Positions 29,117 to 39,517 are shown, counted from the stretch's first letter. The stretch is DNA of 64,000 nt from Gammaproteobacteria bacterium (GCA_024644535.1 JAHEKX010000003.1:1-64000), one strand, 5' to 3'. Notes: a model not told the origin generated them from the sequence alone. Numbers and translations are program-made.

Positions 29117-29137
29117 GGCAGCATGAGCTGCCTTTTT
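29117..29137 (+). terminator. argD: Terminator-like hairpin in the argD leader (candidate attenuator)
   Basis: GGCAGC-ATGA-GCTGCC followed by five Ts, in the sense direction, 22 bases before the argD GTG. Nothing upstream on this strand needs a terminator because grxD runs the other way, so conditional termination of argDF is the natural reading. TTGCCC at 29079-29084, inside the leader frame, can pair with GGGCAG at 29116-29121 and would compete with the stem as an antiterminator. Confidence 0.55.
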
Positions 29138-29158
29138 ACTTTGCAAAGAGGGTCCACC

Positions 29159-30340
29159 GTGTCATCGATAATGCCAACCTACAAGCGTTTGCCGGCGCAA
29201 TTCGTTCGCGGACAGGGTGCCTGGCTTTATGATGCCCGCGGCGAGGCCTATTTGGATGCTCTGACCGGAATCGCGGTAACCGGCCTTGGCCATTGTCATC
29301 CGGCGGTAAGTGAAGCACTGGCAACGCAAGCCCAAACACTGATGCATTGCTCAAACCTATATCAAATTCCCGCACAGGAAGTTCTGGCGGAAAACCTGTG
29401 TCGCATAGCTGGCATGGACGCCGTTTTTTTTGGCAATTCAGGTGCTGAAGCCAACGAGGCTGCCATTAAGCTTGCGCGCCTTTACGGACACCAGAAAGGT
29501 ATCGAGTCACCCAGCATTATTGTTCTGGAACACTCCTTCCATGGCCGCACCATGGCTACCTTGTCCGCCACGGGCAACGCCGCTGTGCAAAAAGGTTTTG
29601 AACCTCTGGTGCCTGGCTTTATCCGAGTACCGGCTGGCGACATCGAGGCTATTGCCGCGCTTGCGAGCAACACCAACATCGTCGCCGTTTTAGCCGAACC
29701 AGTGCAAGGCGAAGGCGGTGTTAGACGCTTAAGCAATGACTATTTACACGGGCTTCGTCAGCACTGCGACAGCAACGACTGGTTGTTGATGTTTGATGAA
29801 GTTCAGTCTGGCAACGGCAGAGTGGGTACTTACTTTGCATACTTAAACCTGAACTTAAAGCCCGATGTCGTGACAACCGCAAAAGGCTTGGGCAATGGAG
29901 TACCGATTGGCGCCTGCTTGGCACAAGGCAAGGCAGCAAAAGTGCTCGGCGCTGGTAATCACGGCTCGACTTACGGCGGCAACCCGCTAGCGAGTGCAGC
30001 AGCCATGGCGGTTATCACCACCATAGAGCAAGACAATCTAACCCAGCGCGTCCCTGTCATTCGCCAGTTGATTAGTCAGTCGCTGTACCAATATAGCCAC
30101 GCCGCCAAGGACCTAATCAAAACCGATTCAGGCCAGGGGCTTATGCTGGGCTTTGTCATGCAGCAAGATTGTAAGGAACTAGTATCACTGGCCTTAGAGC
30201 AAAAACTTCTGATTAACGTGACGGCGGGCAATGTAATCAGGTTACTGCCCGCTTTGACGCTTAGTGACGACGAAGCGACTTTAATCGGAGAACGATTGGC
30301 GCGGGTCATCGACACCTACGCTCAGCAATTGAAGGGCTAA
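29159..30340 (+). CDS. argD: Acetylornithine/succinyldiaminopimelate aminotransferase family protein
   Basis: PLP-dependent class III aminotransferase making N-acetylornithine in arginine synthesis. I choose GTG at 29159 ([11 protein letters not shown]) because AGAGGG lies six bases upstream and the family starts this way; longer frames run through the leader hairpin. The 393 residues show [44 protein letters not shown] and [14 protein letters not shown] with the PLP lysine. argF follows after four bases. Confidence 0.94.
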   Translation: MSSIMPTYKRLPAQFVRGQGAWLYDARGEAYLDALTGIAVTGLGHCHPAVSEALATQAQTLMHCSNLYQIPAQEVLAENLCRIAGMDAVFFGNSGAEANEAAIKLARLYGHQKGIESPSIIVLEHSFHGRTMATLSATGNAAVQKGFEPLVPGFIRVPAGDIEAIAALASNTNIVAVLAEPVQGEGGVRRLSNDYLHGLRQHCDSNDWLLMFDEVQSGNGRVGTYFAYLNLNLKPDVVTTAKGLGNGVPIGACLAQGKAAKVLGAGNHGSTYGGNPLASAAAMAVITTIEQDNLTQRVPVIRQLISQSLYQYSHAAKDLIKTDSGQGLMLGFVMQQDCKELVSLALEQKLLINVTAGNVIRLLPALTLSDDEATLIGERLARVIDTYAQQLKG

Positions 30341-30344
30341 AATC

Positions 30345-31256
30345 ATGAGCACGACTAGACATTTCCTCAGACTCACCGACTTAAGCTCGAGTGAGCTAAA
30401 AGCTCTGCTACAGCGCGCTATTGAGCTTAAAGCCATGCTACACCGAGGCGAACAGCACGCCCTATTCCCAAACGCCACCATGGCTATGATTTTTGAGAAA
30501 GCGTCGACGCGGACACGTGTTTCATTCGAAGCAGGCATGGCACAGCTGGGCGGACACGCTTTATTTTTGTCACCCAACGACACTCAGCTGGGCCGTGGAG
30601 AACCCATTGCAGATACCGCCAAAGTCATTTCGCGCATGGTGGATATCGTTATGATTCGAACCTCGGCTCACGAGCGATTAGAGATGTTCGCCCAGAACTC
30701 TAAGGTCCCCGTGATTAACGCCTTGTCCGACGAATCACATCCCTGCCAACTGCTAGCAGATATGATGACTTGGTACGAGCATCGAGGTGACATGCAAGGC
30801 AAAACAGCAACTTGGATTGGCGATGGCAACAATATGTGCCACTCTTTCATTCGCGCAGCGCACTTGTTCGGCTTTCATTTAAATATTGCCTGCCCAGAAG
30901 GCTATGACCCTGACCAGAAACTACTTAACGAATATGCTCACTGCGTAACCTTGCTGCGAGACCCAGCGAACGCCGCGGCGGGATCCGATCTTCTGGCGAC
31001 CGATGTTTGGGCATCGATGGGTCAAGAGCAAGAAGCCAAAGCGCGTAGGGTAGCTTTTGAGGGGTTTGAACTTAATCGTGAACTATTAAAACTCGCCAAC
31101 CCAGAGGCTATTTATTTGCACTGCTTGCCAGCACATCGCGGCGAAGAAATCAGTGCCGACTTAATGGACGACAAAATCTCTGTGATATGGGATGAAGCCG
31201 AGAATCGACTGCACGCGCAGAAGGCCTTAATTGAGTTCTTACTGAAACAAAAGTAG
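30345..31256 (+). CDS. argF: Ornithine carbamoyltransferase
   Basis: Forms citrulline from ornithine and carbamoyl phosphate in arginine synthesis. The 303 residues carry the carbamoyl phosphate motif [23 protein letters not shown], the ornithine-binding DVWASMG and [11 protein letters not shown] (with the catalytic Cys). Four bases separate it from argD, so the two form an operon and would share the argD leader control. Confidence 0.97.
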   Translation: MSTTRHFLRLTDLSSSELKALLQRAIELKAMLHRGEQHALFPNATMAMIFEKASTRTRVSFEAGMAQLGGHALFLSPNDTQLGRGEPIADTAKVISRMVDIVMIRTSAHERLEMFAQNSKVPVINALSDESHPCQLLADMMTWYEHRGDMQGKTATWIGDGNNMCHSFIRAAHLFGFHLNIACPEGYDPDQKLLNEYAHCVTLLRDPANAAAGSDLLATDVWASMGQEQEAKARRVAFEGFELNRELLKLANPEAIYLHCLPAHRGEEISADLMDDKISVIWDEAENRLHAQKALIEFLLKQK

Positions 31257-31419
31257 TACAAATGATCCAGCTTGGTGCGCGCCATTTGCTAAATAACACT
31301 TGGCGCTAAAAACCCTTTTTATTAGATCAAATTAATCCGACATCACCTTCAACACTCGCTCTCGGGCTCGACCCCCAAGCCCCAGCGCCGTCAAGGTTAG
31401 CAAGCACTAACAACACATT

Positions 31420-31439
31420 TTACCCACAATCTATACACA
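31420..31439 (+). promoter_or_regulatory. Two DnaA-box-like sites upstream of nrdAB
   Basis: TTACCCACA (31420-31428) and CTATACACA (31431-31439) each differ at one base from the DnaA consensus TTATNCACA and start 11 bases apart, about one helical turn. E. coli nrdAB is also controlled through DnaA boxes, which makes the position meaningful; chance similarity remains possible. Confidence 0.45.
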
Positions 31440-31478
31440 AGCTTTACCCTAAATAAGCCCCTTGCATTGCCCAACAGA

Positions 31479-31494
31479 CACCAGTATCTTGTGT
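31479..31494. promoter_or_regulatory. NrdR box 1 (candidate)
   Basis: CACCAGTATCTTGTGT matches the NrdR-box consensus (ACACWATATATWGTGT) at 11 of 16 positions, with the right half well kept. It lies 16 bases upstream of box 2, the spacing usual for NrdR pairs. Confidence 0.5.
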
Positions 31495-31510
31495 AGAGCA
31501 ACCAATTAAA

Positions 31511-31526
31511 GCACCACATATGGTGT
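31511..31526. promoter_or_regulatory. NrdR box 2 (candidate)
   Basis: GCACCACATATGGTGT matches the NrdR-box consensus at 12 of 16 positions, including the conserved core bases. It abuts the likely nrdA -10 (TATACT, 31528-31533), so bound NrdR would block RNA polymerase. Confidence 0.65.
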
Positions 31527-31577
31527 CTATACTGATAATCGACCCACAAGCACATATGCACGAGCGCCGGAGCAAGC

Positions 31578-34448
31578 ATGGAAATAACAAGCACACTAAC
31601 ATCCCCATCGACCAGCACTACCACAGCCGGTCCTGCCGCGACCCCCATCGAAGCCACAGCGCCAGGTACGCTAAAAGTCATTAAGCGTAACGGACAGGTT
31701 GTTCCTTTTGATAACAGTAAAATCTCAGTCGCTATTACTAAGGCGTTCTTAGCCGTTGAAGGTGGCACGGCAGCAGCGTCTAGTCGAATTCATGAAACAG
31801 TCGCTAAATTAACAACACAAGTCATGGGCACCTTCGAGCGCCGTATGCCATCCGGTGGCACCATTCATATCGAAGACATCCAAGACCAAGTAGAACTGGC
31901 CCTAATGCGTGCGGGCGAGCACAAAATCGCACGCGACTACGTGATTTATCGCGAAGAGCAGGCCCGCAAGCGCGCTCAAAAACGAGCACTTTCAGCTGAG
32001 GCCGAGCGCGCAGCAGGCGCAATCTCGGTATTACAGCCCGACGGTAGTCGAGCGCCTCTAGACATCGAGCGTTTGCAAACCGTCGTCACCGAAGCATGCG
32101 CAGACTTGGCCGACGTCAGCGCAGCGAAAATTTTAGAGGAAGCGCTGCGTAACCTCTACGATGGAGTGACACTCGACGAAGTCACAACATCGCTCGTAAT
32201 TACCGCGCGTACTCTGATCGAGCAAGAACCTAACTATACCTACGCAGCTGCTCGCTTACTGTGCGATGAACTGCGAGGCGAAGCGCTAGAATTTTTAGGT
32301 GTGGCGGAACGCGCCACCCAACAGGAAATGACGGCATACTACCCACAGGCCTTGCAAGCCTACATTACCAAAGGTATAGCACTCGAGCTGCTCAGCCCCG
32401 AACTGGCCGATTACGACATCGCTAGACTAGGTAGCGCCATTCAGCCTGAGCGCGACCTGCAATTTACTTACCTAGGCTTACAGACACTGTACGATCGCTA
32501 CTTCATTCACAGCAACGAAACACGTTTTGAACTACCCCAGGTATTTTTCATGCGTATTGCGATGGGCCTTGCGGTTCGTGAAGACGACAAGAATGCACGC
32601 GCGATCGAGTTCTACCAGCTACTATCGTCGTTCGACTACATGAGCTCAACACCTACGTTATTTAACGCTGGCACCCTGCGTCCGCAGCTGTCGAGTTGCT
32701 ACCTCACCACGGTACCCGATGACTTAAGCGGCATTTATGGTGCAATCCGCGACAACGCTTTACTATCAAAATGGGCTGGCGGCTTGGGCAACGACTGGAC
32801 TCCAGTGCGCGCTTTAGGCTCTTATATCAAAGGTACGAACGGCAAGTCACAAGGTGTTGTGCCCTTCTTGAAAGTGGTTAACGACACAGCCGTTGCTGTT
32901 AACCAAGGTGGTAAACGCAAAGGTGCAGTGTGTGCCTACCTAGAAACCTGGCACTTGGATATCGAAGAATTCTTGGAGTTGCGCAAGAACACTGGAGATG
33001 ATCGTCGCCGCACGCACGATATGAACAGCGCCAACTGGATTCCCGACTTATTCATGAAGCGCGTGTTTGAAGCCGGCGAGTGGACACTGTTTTCACCCAA
33101 CGACACTCCAGACCTGCACGACGCTTACGGCAGTGATTTTGAAGCCAAGTACGAGGCTTACGAGGCACAAACCCGAAGCGGTGAACTGAAGTTGTTCAAA
33201 CGCGTTAAGGCCGAAAACCTATGGCGTAAAATGCTGGGAATGCTGTTCGAAACAGGCCACCCATGGATCACCTTTAAGGACCCATGTAACTTGCGCTCAC
33301 CGCAGTCGCATGTAGGTGTTGTGCACTCGTCTAACCTGTGCACCGAGATCACGCTGAACACCAGTGACGAAGAGATCGCGGTGTGCAATTTGGGCTCCGT
33401 AAACCTGCCTCAACACATCGACGAAAACGGGTTAAACCTTGAAAAGCTGCAAAAAACGGTAACCACCGCTGTACGCATGCTCGACAACGTCATCGACATT
33501 AACTACTACTCGGTGCCACAGGCAGAGCGCTCGAATTTCCGTCACCGCCCTGTTGGCCTTGGCCTTATGGGCTTTCAAGATGCCTTGTACAAGCAGCACA
33601 TCGCCTACAGCTCACCTGAAGCCGTAGAATTTGCAGATCGTTCAATGGAAGCCATCAGCTATTACGCCATTCAAGCGTCGTCGACCTTGGCGGAAGAGCG
33701 CGGCACCTATTCAAGCTTTGAGGGTTCGCTATGGAGTCAGGGTATTTTGCCTATCGACTCACTCGAGCGGTTAGCCGATTCGCGAGGCGACCAGTACCTG
33801 CAAATCGATCGCACTCAAACCATGGATTGGGATACCTTGCGCGAGCGTGTTCGAACCAAAGGTATGCGTAACTCAAACGTTATGGCAATTGCTCCAACCG
33901 CAACCATTGCCAACATTACAGGTGTTTCGCAATCGATCGAGCCTACCTATCAAAACTTGTACGTTAAATCGAACTTGTCAGGCGAGTTTACCGTTGTAAA
34001 CCCGTATTTGGTTAACGACCTAAAGGCTCGCGACCTGTGGGACAAAGTCATGGTGAACGACCTAAAATACTATGACGGCAGCGCGCAAGCCATCGATCGC
34101 ATCCCCGCCGACTTGAAGGCCATTTACTCAACTGCTTTCGAAGTTGAGCCCCGCTGGATTGTGGAAGCAGCCAGCCGCCGTCAGAAGTGGATAGATCAGG
34201 CACAGTCTTTGAACCTGTACATCAATAACGCTAGCGGTAAAAAACTCGACGTTACATACAGAATGGCCTGGCTAAGCGGCTTAAAAACCACTTATTACCT
34301 GCGATCACTTGCAGCGACAGGTACCGAAAAATCAACCGTCGACAAAGGCACCCTAAACGCGGTAGCCACAGCAGCAGCTGCGCCACAGCCGGCGCCCGTA
34401 CCGCAAGCATGTTCGCTTGATGACCCCGATTGCGAAGCGTGCCAATAA
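31578..34448 (+). CDS. nrdA: Class Ia ribonucleotide reductase alpha subunit NrdA
   Basis: Reduces ribonucleoside diphosphates to deoxyribonucleotides. The 956-residue protein is longer than E. coli NrdA because it has two N-terminal ATP-cone domains (about residues 33-125, starting [12 protein letters not shown], and about 148-240, with [12 protein letters not shown]), as in Pseudomonas aeruginosa. The catalytic barrel shows [24 protein letters not shown] and the paired tyrosines region NLYVKSN. The redox tail has Cys952 and Cys955 (CEAC). nrdB starts 15 bases later behind AAGGAG. Confidence 0.97.
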   Translation: MEITSTLTSPSTSTTTAGPAATPIEATAPGTLKVIKRNGQVVPFDNSKISVAITKAFLAVEGGTAAASSRIHETVAKLTTQVMGTFERRMPSGGTIHIEDIQDQVELALMRAGEHKIARDYVIYREEQARKRAQKRALSAEAERAAGAISVLQPDGSRAPLDIERLQTVVTEACADLADVSAAKILEEALRNLYDGVTLDEVTTSLVITARTLIEQEPNYTYAAARLLCDELRGEALEFLGVAERATQQEMTAYYPQALQAYITKGIALELLSPELADYDIARLGSAIQPERDLQFTYLGLQTLYDRYFIHSNETRFELPQVFFMRIAMGLAVREDDKNARAIEFYQLLSSFDYMSSTPTLFNAGTLRPQLSSCYLTTVPDDLSGIYGAIRDNALLSKWAGGLGNDWTPVRALGSYIKGTNGKSQGVVPFLKVVNDTAVAVNQGGKRKGAVCAYLETWHLDIEEFLELRKNTGDDRRRTHDMNSANWIPDLFMKRVFEAGEWTLFSPNDTPDLHDAYGSDFEAKYEAYEAQTRSGELKLFKRVKAENLWRKMLGMLFETGHPWITFKDPCNLRSPQSHVGVVHSSNLCTEITLNTSDEEIAVCNLGSVNLPQHIDENGLNLEKLQKTVTTAVRMLDNVIDINYYSVPQAERSNFRHRPVGLGLMGFQDALYKQHIAYSSPEAVEFADRSMEAISYYAIQASSTLAEERGTYSSFEGSLWSQGILPIDSLERLADSRGDQYLQIDRTQTMDWDTLRERVRTKGMRNSNVMAIAPTATIANITGVSQSIEPTYQNLYVKSNLSGEFTVVNPYLVNDLKARDLWDKVMVNDLKYYDGSAQAIDRIPADLKAIYSTAFEVEPRWIVEAASRRQKWIDQAQSLNLYINNASGKKLDVTYRMAWLSGLKTTYYLRSLAATGTEKSTVDKGTLNAVATAAAAPQPAPVPQACSLDDPDCEACQ

Positions 34449-34463
34449 ATAAGGAGATACTCG

Positions 34464-35762
34464 ATGCTAAACTGGGACGAATACCACAAAGAAGATACGC
34501 TCGACACGGCAGCTGCAACCAAGGCCGCAGCGGAAGCCGCGGCTCGCGACGCGGTGCTAGCCGCTGAGCGACAAAAAGAAGCCGAGGCGCGTCAGCAAAA
34601 AGCAACAGCGCAAGCTGCTCCTGCCGAGCCCGAAGAGCTCCCCGAATCAGTCAGTGTAGATGCAGCCGAAGTGCTAGAGCGCGCTGCAGAGGCAGTAGCG
34701 TCAATGGATGTAGCGGTCGGCTTAGAAGAACTCGAAATGGGCGCAGCGCGATTATCAGTCGATGAAAAAGCGATGATCAACTGCCGCGCCGACCTAAACC
34801 AACTGGTGCCCTTTAAGTACGATTGGGCGTGGCAGAAATACATTGATGGCTGCGCTAACCATTGGATGCCACAAGAAATCAACATGACGGCCGATGTGGC
34901 CACTTGGAAAAGCGCAGACGTACTGAGTGACGACGAGCGCCGCATTGTTATGCGAAGCCTGGGCTACTTCTCTACAGCGGACTCACTGGTGGCTAATAAC
35001 TTAGTATTGGGTATTTACCGACTCATTACCAACCCAGAATGTCGCCAGTATTTGCTGCGCCAAGCGTTTGAGGAAGCCATTCACACCCACGCGTATCAAT
35101 ATTGCATTGAATCGCTTGGTATGGATGAAGGCGAAGTGTTCAACATGTACCGAGAAGTACCAAGTGTTGCCAAGAAAGCTGCTTGGAGCTTGTCGCATAC
35201 CCACAGCCTGAGCGACCCCAACTTTAACACAGGCACTACCGAAGATGACCAAACCTTGCTGCGCAACCTTATCGGGTTTTACGCTGTAACCGAAGGTATT
35301 TTCTTCTATTGCGGGTTCACACAAATCTTATCGATGGGCCGCCGCAACAAAATGACAGGCGTAGCCGAGCAGTTCCAGTACATCTTGCGCGATGAATCGA
35401 TGCACTTGAACTTTGGTATTGATGTCATCAACCAAATTAAACTGGAAAATCCACATCTGTGGACCCAAGATTTCCAGAAAGAAGTCATTCAGATGTTGCT
35501 CGAGGGTACTCAAATCGAAATCGAATACGCGCGTGACACCATGCCACGCGGCGTACTTGGTATGAATGCAGCCATGATGGAAGAGTACTTGCAGTTTATC
35601 TGCAACCGTCGACTCGCACAGCTGGGTTTACCCGAACAGTTCTCGGGCGCACAAAACCCCTTCCCATGGATGTCTGAAATCATGGACCTGCGCAAAGAGA
35701 AAAACTTCTTCGAAACGCGTGTTATCGAATATCAAACAGGTGGAGCCCTGTCTTGGGACTAA
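34464..35762 (+). CDS. nrdB: Class Ia ribonucleotide reductase beta subunit NrdB
   Basis: Di-iron tyrosyl-radical subunit that generates the radical used by NrdA. The 432-residue protein has an N-terminal segment MLNWDEY, then about 80 Ala/Glu-rich, low-complexity residues before the conserved core (from about residue 95). Core motifs include [19 protein letters not shown] (iron ligands Glu and His, with the likely radical Tyr), [11 protein letters not shown] (Glu and His ligands), and a C-terminal NrdA-binding tail ending GGALSWD. The long N-terminal extension is also known from Pseudomonas-type NrdB. Confidence 0.96.
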   Translation: MLNWDEYHKEDTLDTAAATKAAAEAAARDAVLAAERQKEAEARQQKATAQAAPAEPEELPESVSVDAAEVLERAAEAVASMDVAVGLEELEMGAARLSVDEKAMINCRADLNQLVPFKYDWAWQKYIDGCANHWMPQEINMTADVATWKSADVLSDDERRIVMRSLGYFSTADSLVANNLVLGIYRLITNPECRQYLLRQAFEEAIHTHAYQYCIESLGMDEGEVFNMYREVPSVAKKAAWSLSHTHSLSDPNFNTGTTEDDQTLLRNLIGFYAVTEGIFFYCGFTQILSMGRRNKMTGVAEQFQYILRDESMHLNFGIDVINQIKLENPHLWTQDFQKEVIQMLLEGTQIEIEYARDTMPRGVLGMNAAMMEEYLQFICNRRLAQLGLPEQFSGAQNPFPWMSEIMDLRKEKNFFETRVIEYQTGGALSWD

Positions 35763-35775
35763 ACGCAGCCTAGCC

Positions 35776-36105
35776 CTAAGGTGCTTGCGAGATAACCTCG
35801 TCAAGCACCTTAAGTAAAGGCTCTAAACACGTCAAATCCCCCCCCACCCCACAACCTTGACTTATCACCATCGGAGCAATCGAACAACACTCTGGTAAAG
35901 GCTCGTCGCCGTCAAGTATAGCCTTCATCTTCGGGATAAAGATAAACTGTAGCCATTGTTCAAGGCTCCAGCAATCGGCCGAAAACGGCACCTGACTCCG
36001 GTAGCCCGCAGATGATGGCGGGTCATGTGACCACAAAGTGCGCTGGCGCATCAAGCACTCCAAGTCCAGCAAGAGCTCTGCGATTTTTATCCGTTGGGGA
36101 CGCAC
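35776..36105 (-). CDS. yqcC: YqcC family protein (DUF446)
   Basis: Small all-helical protein of 109 residues; the family is often found near RNA pseudouridine synthases but its function is not known. Visible family features are the Trp-containing N-terminal part (RQRTLWSHDPP), PFSADCWSLEQWLQFIFIPKM and the proline-rich turn DGDEPLPECCSIAPM. It starts three bases after the dinG stop. Its last 12 codons also encode one arm of the nrdB hairpin. Confidence 0.85.
   Translation of the reverse strand: MRPQRIKIAELLLDLECLMRQRTLWSHDPPSSAGYRSQVPFSADCWSLEQWLQFIFIPKMKAILDGDEPLPECCSIAPMVISQGCGVGGDLTCLEPLLKVLDEVISQAP
35777..35812. terminator. Long stem-loop between convergent nrdB and yqcC
   Basis: TAAGGTGCTTG (35777-35787) pairs perfectly with CAAGCACCTTA (35802-35812), and the inner CGAG/CTCG continues the stem to 15 bp with one bulged T and loop ATAAC. 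It lies 15 bases after the nrdB stop and inside the last codons of yqcC. No T-run follows on either strand, so it may be a Rho-dependent or processed 3' end. Confidence 0.55.
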
Positions 36106-36108
36106 CGG

Positions 36109-38193
36109 TTAGCCTTGTTCCCGAGCAAAGGGCGGCAAAGAAGCAAGCAGTTCACGACCATAATGCTTGGTCAATAGTCGGGTATCCAAAATACTGATCT
36201 GCCCCTGATCTGACTCAGTTCGCAACAACCGACCACAAGCCTGTAAGAGCTTAGCACCAGCATCGGGCACAGAAATTTCCCTAAAGGCATTGCCACCCCC
36301 GCGCTCAATCCATTCGCTCAAGGCGGCCTCACGTGGATCATCTGGCACCGCAAATGGAATTTTAGCGATAATGACGTGCTCACAATACTCTGCGGGCAAA
36401 TCCACCCCCTCAGCAAAGCTTGCGAGCCCGAACAGAATACTGCGGTCGTTCGAATCAATTTTAGCTTTGTGAGTTTCTAATAAGGTTTTTTTGGATTGCG
36501 AGTCTTGCATCAGTATCAGAGCCTGCAAATCAGGCTCTAAGGCTTCGTAGACCTCCCGCATCTGACGTCGCGATGCAAACAGCACTAAAGTACCTCGTGC
36601 CAACTTAAATAGGGTCGGTAAGTAATCGACAATCGCATCAGTATGGGCTTGCGCTTGGTTGGCCTCTGGCAAGTGAGCGGGAATATGCAAGCGACCGCGT
36701 TGGTAATCAAAAGGGCTAGCGACAGCAGTATAAACAGCGTCTTCTGGTGTGCCCGCATGTAATCGAAAGCGATCAAATTTACCCAAAGCGGTAATTGACG
36801 CCGACGTTATTAATATACCGGCGGCGCGATCCCACAAGTTTTCCTGTAAAAACGCCGTGGCTAGTGTTGGACTCGAATGGCAGCTAATAGCCAACTGGCT
36901 GGTCGAATCGTTGTAGCGAAGCCATCGCGCGGGTGGTGGCTCGCCATCACTGCTGTGCGCAAAATCTGACCACAGAGCCTGGGTCAGCGTTAACCGTCCC
37001 GTCAGACTCTGACAAGCACTAAGCAAAGCTTCTACCGCCTGGGTTTCACCGCCTTCCTCATCAAGCAGATCCTCGCACTCAATCACCAAGCGCTCGGCCA
37101 CGCCAAGTAACTTGGCAGCCAACTGTGCGCAAGATAGGGATGCTGTGCGCACGGGTTCTGGCACCCTACCGTGCTCAAATCGCAATTCCTGGTTATTGCC
37201 CTCGAACGAATCTGGCCGCAGATTGACCGCCTCGGCTTCCAGCGTTTCGACCGCCGACATCAAGTCGTGAAAATACGCTGTAACCTTCTCGATCAGATCA
37301 TCTAGCTTGTATTCCTCATAGACCGACTGTGTTTTTTCCAACCACGAGGTAGTGTCGATAATCCACTGTTTGGTGCTGTGTATATGGCAAAACGCCGTAC
37401 TGTGGTTTTTAGCTTTCTCGGCCAGATGGTGCCCCTCATCAAAGACGTACAAGGTGTCTTCGGGCGCCGGCAACACGACTCCTCCTCCAATCGATAAGTC
37501 CGACAGCACCAAATCATGATTGGTTACAATCACATCCGCATCAGCCAACTGGTCGCGCGCCTTAAAAAAGCTACACTGTGATACATAAGCGCAACGACGC
37601 CCCGTACACTGAGCGTGATCACTGGTAATGGGGAACCACACTCGATCATCGATCGTATCAGGCCAGTTGTCGCGATCCCCATCCCAGTCACCTCGAGCCA
37701 GAGACGCCATGCAGGCCTCGTAAACCCCCGTGTCGCCATCGGTATTCCAGTCGTATTCATCAGGGTATAAAGGAATAGTTTGGCCTGCAGAGCGATTATT
37801 CAAAGCTTGATCAAGGCGTGATAAACACACGTAACGACGACGTCCTTTCGCCAAAGCGACGCTAAACTGTAAGCCCGACAGCTTGGCAATATCAGGTAGA
37901 TCCTGATAGATCAATTGCTCCTGCAACGCCACGGTCGCAGTAGAAATCACCAGTCGCTTATCCCTTGCCTGAGCCACAGGAACGGCCGCAACGGTATAAG
38001 CAATTGTCTTCCCGGTACCGGTACCAGCTTCAATTACGGCAATCGGGGGACGCGAAGAGAAGCCGTCTCGCGATAAAGCTTTCGACACTTCAGCAATCAT
38101 TTGCCGCTGCCCCCAGCGTGGCTGCAGACTTCTTTCTTTTACCAGCTGATTGTAGGCCGACCGAATTTTGTCTTTTACCGCATCGGTCAGCAT
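36109..38193 (-). CDS. dinG: ATP-dependent DNA helicase DinG
   Basis: Superfamily 2 (XPD-like) 5'-3' helicase that unwinds R-loops and damage-associated structures. The 694-residue protein has Walker A GTGTGKT (residues 57-63), four Fe-S cysteines Cys123, Cys196, Cys201 and Cys207 with spacing almost identical to E. coli DinG, the DEGH box (YVFDEGHHLAEKA), and motif VI-like QACGRLLRTESDQG near the C-terminus. It follows the acyltransferase with no gap. Confidence 0.93.
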   Translation of the reverse strand: MLTDAVKDKIRSAYNQLVKERSLQPRWGQRQMIAEVSKALSRDGFSSRPPIAVIEAGTGTGKTIAYTVAAVPVAQARDKRLVISTATVALQEQLIYQDLPDIAKLSGLQFSVALAKGRRRYVCLSRLDQALNNRSAGQTIPLYPDEYDWNTDGDTGVYEACMASLARGDWDGDRDNWPDTIDDRVWFPITSDHAQCTGRRCAYVSQCSFFKARDQLADADVIVTNHDLVLSDLSIGGGVVLPAPEDTLYVFDEGHHLAEKAKNHSTAFCHIHSTKQWIIDTTSWLEKTQSVYEEYKLDDLIEKVTAYFHDLMSAVETLEAEAVNLRPDSFEGNNQELRFEHGRVPEPVRTASLSCAQLAAKLLGVAERLVIECEDLLDEEGGETQAVEALLSACQSLTGRLTLTQALWSDFAHSSDGEPPPARWLRYNDSTSQLAISCHSSPTLATAFLQENLWDRAAGILITSASITALGKFDRFRLHAGTPEDAVYTAVASPFDYQRGRLHIPAHLPEANQAQAHTDAIVDYLPTLFKLARGTLVLFASRRQMREVYEALEPDLQALILMQDSQSKKTLLETHKAKIDSNDRSILFGLASFAEGVDLPAEYCEHVIIAKIPFAVPDDPREAALSEWIERGGGNAFREISVPDAGAKLLQACGRLLRTESDQGQISILDTRLLTKHYGRELLASLPPFAREQG

Positions 38194-39330
38194 TCACGCA
38201 CCCGCGCTTAAGGCTTGCTCGACAGAGTTTGCATACATGGCTAACAAGAAAGGCTGTTCTTGTGCATTTAAAGCATCCACACGTGAATCGAACTGTGCTC
38301 TTGAGATAGACCCTTTCGATACCGGCAGTCCGGGTGGTAGCTCTTGGTTGGGATGCAGACGCTGCCACGCCCAAATATTTGTCGGATGTAACTGGTAGTT
38401 TCTAATAACTTGGCGGTCTACTTCAGCGACGACTTGGTTAACCGATTCAAACTGAGCATCCAGCACCGAGCCAAAGCAAATGTTCACCATGCCTTTGTTA
38501 CCCGATATTCCAACGGCTATTGATTTGGCATCTTCATGCTCTGCCTTGCTATAACTACCACTGCTTGCGATAGTCGCTAACTCGCGGGCCTTCATTGCAT
38601 CGCAAGGGTCTAGCTCATATGAAATGGAAACAGGCACAATCCGCAGTTTCGCTAGCGATTCGCCAAATTCTTGAGTTTTGTCGCGCCCCAGCATTAACAT
38701 TTTTATCACCGCCGGTTCTGTCGCATCAAGGCCGTTTTTCGCGCGACCTTCGCGCTGCGCGATCCACACGGGCGCCTTATCGCTGCCAATCGATGCTGCA
38801 ATATACTCAGAAAGCAACTTACTTGCCGCCAACAACTGCCGGGGGCCGTTCAACGCACGCTTTACAATAAAACTTTTGTTCACACGCATCAAATCCGCAA
38901 TCCAGGGTTTAGACAGCAAATTATCTCCAATCGCGATACGGCATGTGTCCCGCCCTCGAGTATGCAACGCATAATTTGTGAAGGCGGGATCAAGCGCGAT
39001 ATCGCGATGATTGCTCACAAACAAGTAAGGCCCTTCTGGTAATTCATCTAAGCCCGATACCACAAAACCTGCCGTGGTCGTGCTAATCATTTGGTCCATA
39101 TAAGAACGCACCAAAGACTGAAAAGAACTCACGTCGTGAACATCTCGCAACTGGCGACCCAACCCCCACTGCACCAGAGGTCGAAGCAAAGGGGTAAGCC
39201 ACAATGCTCGTCCGCCCAAGCGCAAGTTGATAATACTGTCTAATAGCTCGTTATCTGACTTTAAACGATCAATCACAGAACTGACTTCATGATTATCGTA
39301 TGGTCTGATTTCGGCAAAACGATCGCTCAC
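38194..39330 (-). CDS. PlsB/PlsC-like glycerolipid acyltransferase family protein
   Basis: Predicted phospholipid or lysophospholipid acyltransferase of 378 residues. The catalytic motif is NHRDIALD (NHx4D); WIAQREGRAKNG is the second acyltransferase block. There is no obvious membrane-spanning segment, although a hydrophobic patch (ALWLTPLLRPLVQWGLG) could contact the membrane. It is much shorter than E. coli PlsB and I cannot say which lipid it makes. Its stop abuts the dinG start, so they are probably cotranscribed. Confidence 0.78.
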   Translation of the reverse strand: MSDRFAEIRPYDNHEVSSVIDRLKSDNELLDSIINLRLGGRALWLTPLLRPLVQWGLGRQLRDVHDVSSFQSLVRSYMDQMISTTTAGFVVSGLDELPEGPYLFVSNHRDIALDPAFTNYALHTRGRDTCRIAIGDNLLSKPWIADLMRVNKSFIVKRALNGPRQLLAASKLLSEYIAASIGSDKAPVWIAQREGRAKNGLDATEPAVIKMLMLGRDKTQEFGESLAKLRIVPVSISYELDPCDAMKARELATIASSGSYSKAEHEDAKSIAVGISGNKGMVNICFGSVLDAQFESVNQVVAEVDRQVIRNYQLHPTNIWAWQRLHPNQELPPGLPVSKGSISRAQFDSRVDALNAQEQPFLLAMYANSVEQALSAGA

Positions 39331-39517
39331 ACTCTCTCCTATGGTGTTTCGGCACAGCCACTCTAGCGCAACAAACGCACTCGATCAGCATCCACGTCGA
39401 TCAAAGCAAATCAGCTTTTCGTGATGGCGATCAATAGTGCGCAACTTAGTACTCGCTTGCAGGCTGTTTTCTGCTAAACTCCGCACCCGTTAGTGTTCAA
39501 ATTCGGGGGATACCACT

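Larger units (their letters stand above)
31257..31577. other. 321-bp argF-nrdA intergenic region
   Basis: No gene. Near its left end GCGCCA/TGGCGC (31279-31284 and 31301-31306) with TAAAAACCCTTTTT downstream is a weak terminator candidate for argDF. The right half holds two DnaA-box-like sites (31420-31439), a pair of NrdR-box matches (31479-31494, 31511-31526) and TATACT at 31528-31533 as a likely -10 for nrdA. Bases 31310-31415 show nothing I can interpret. Confidence 0.6.

Noticed and set aside
29140-29158. CTTTGCAAAG palindrome just before argD
   Set aside because: Only 10 bp and A/T-rich; it may occur by chance and overlaps the ribosome site region.
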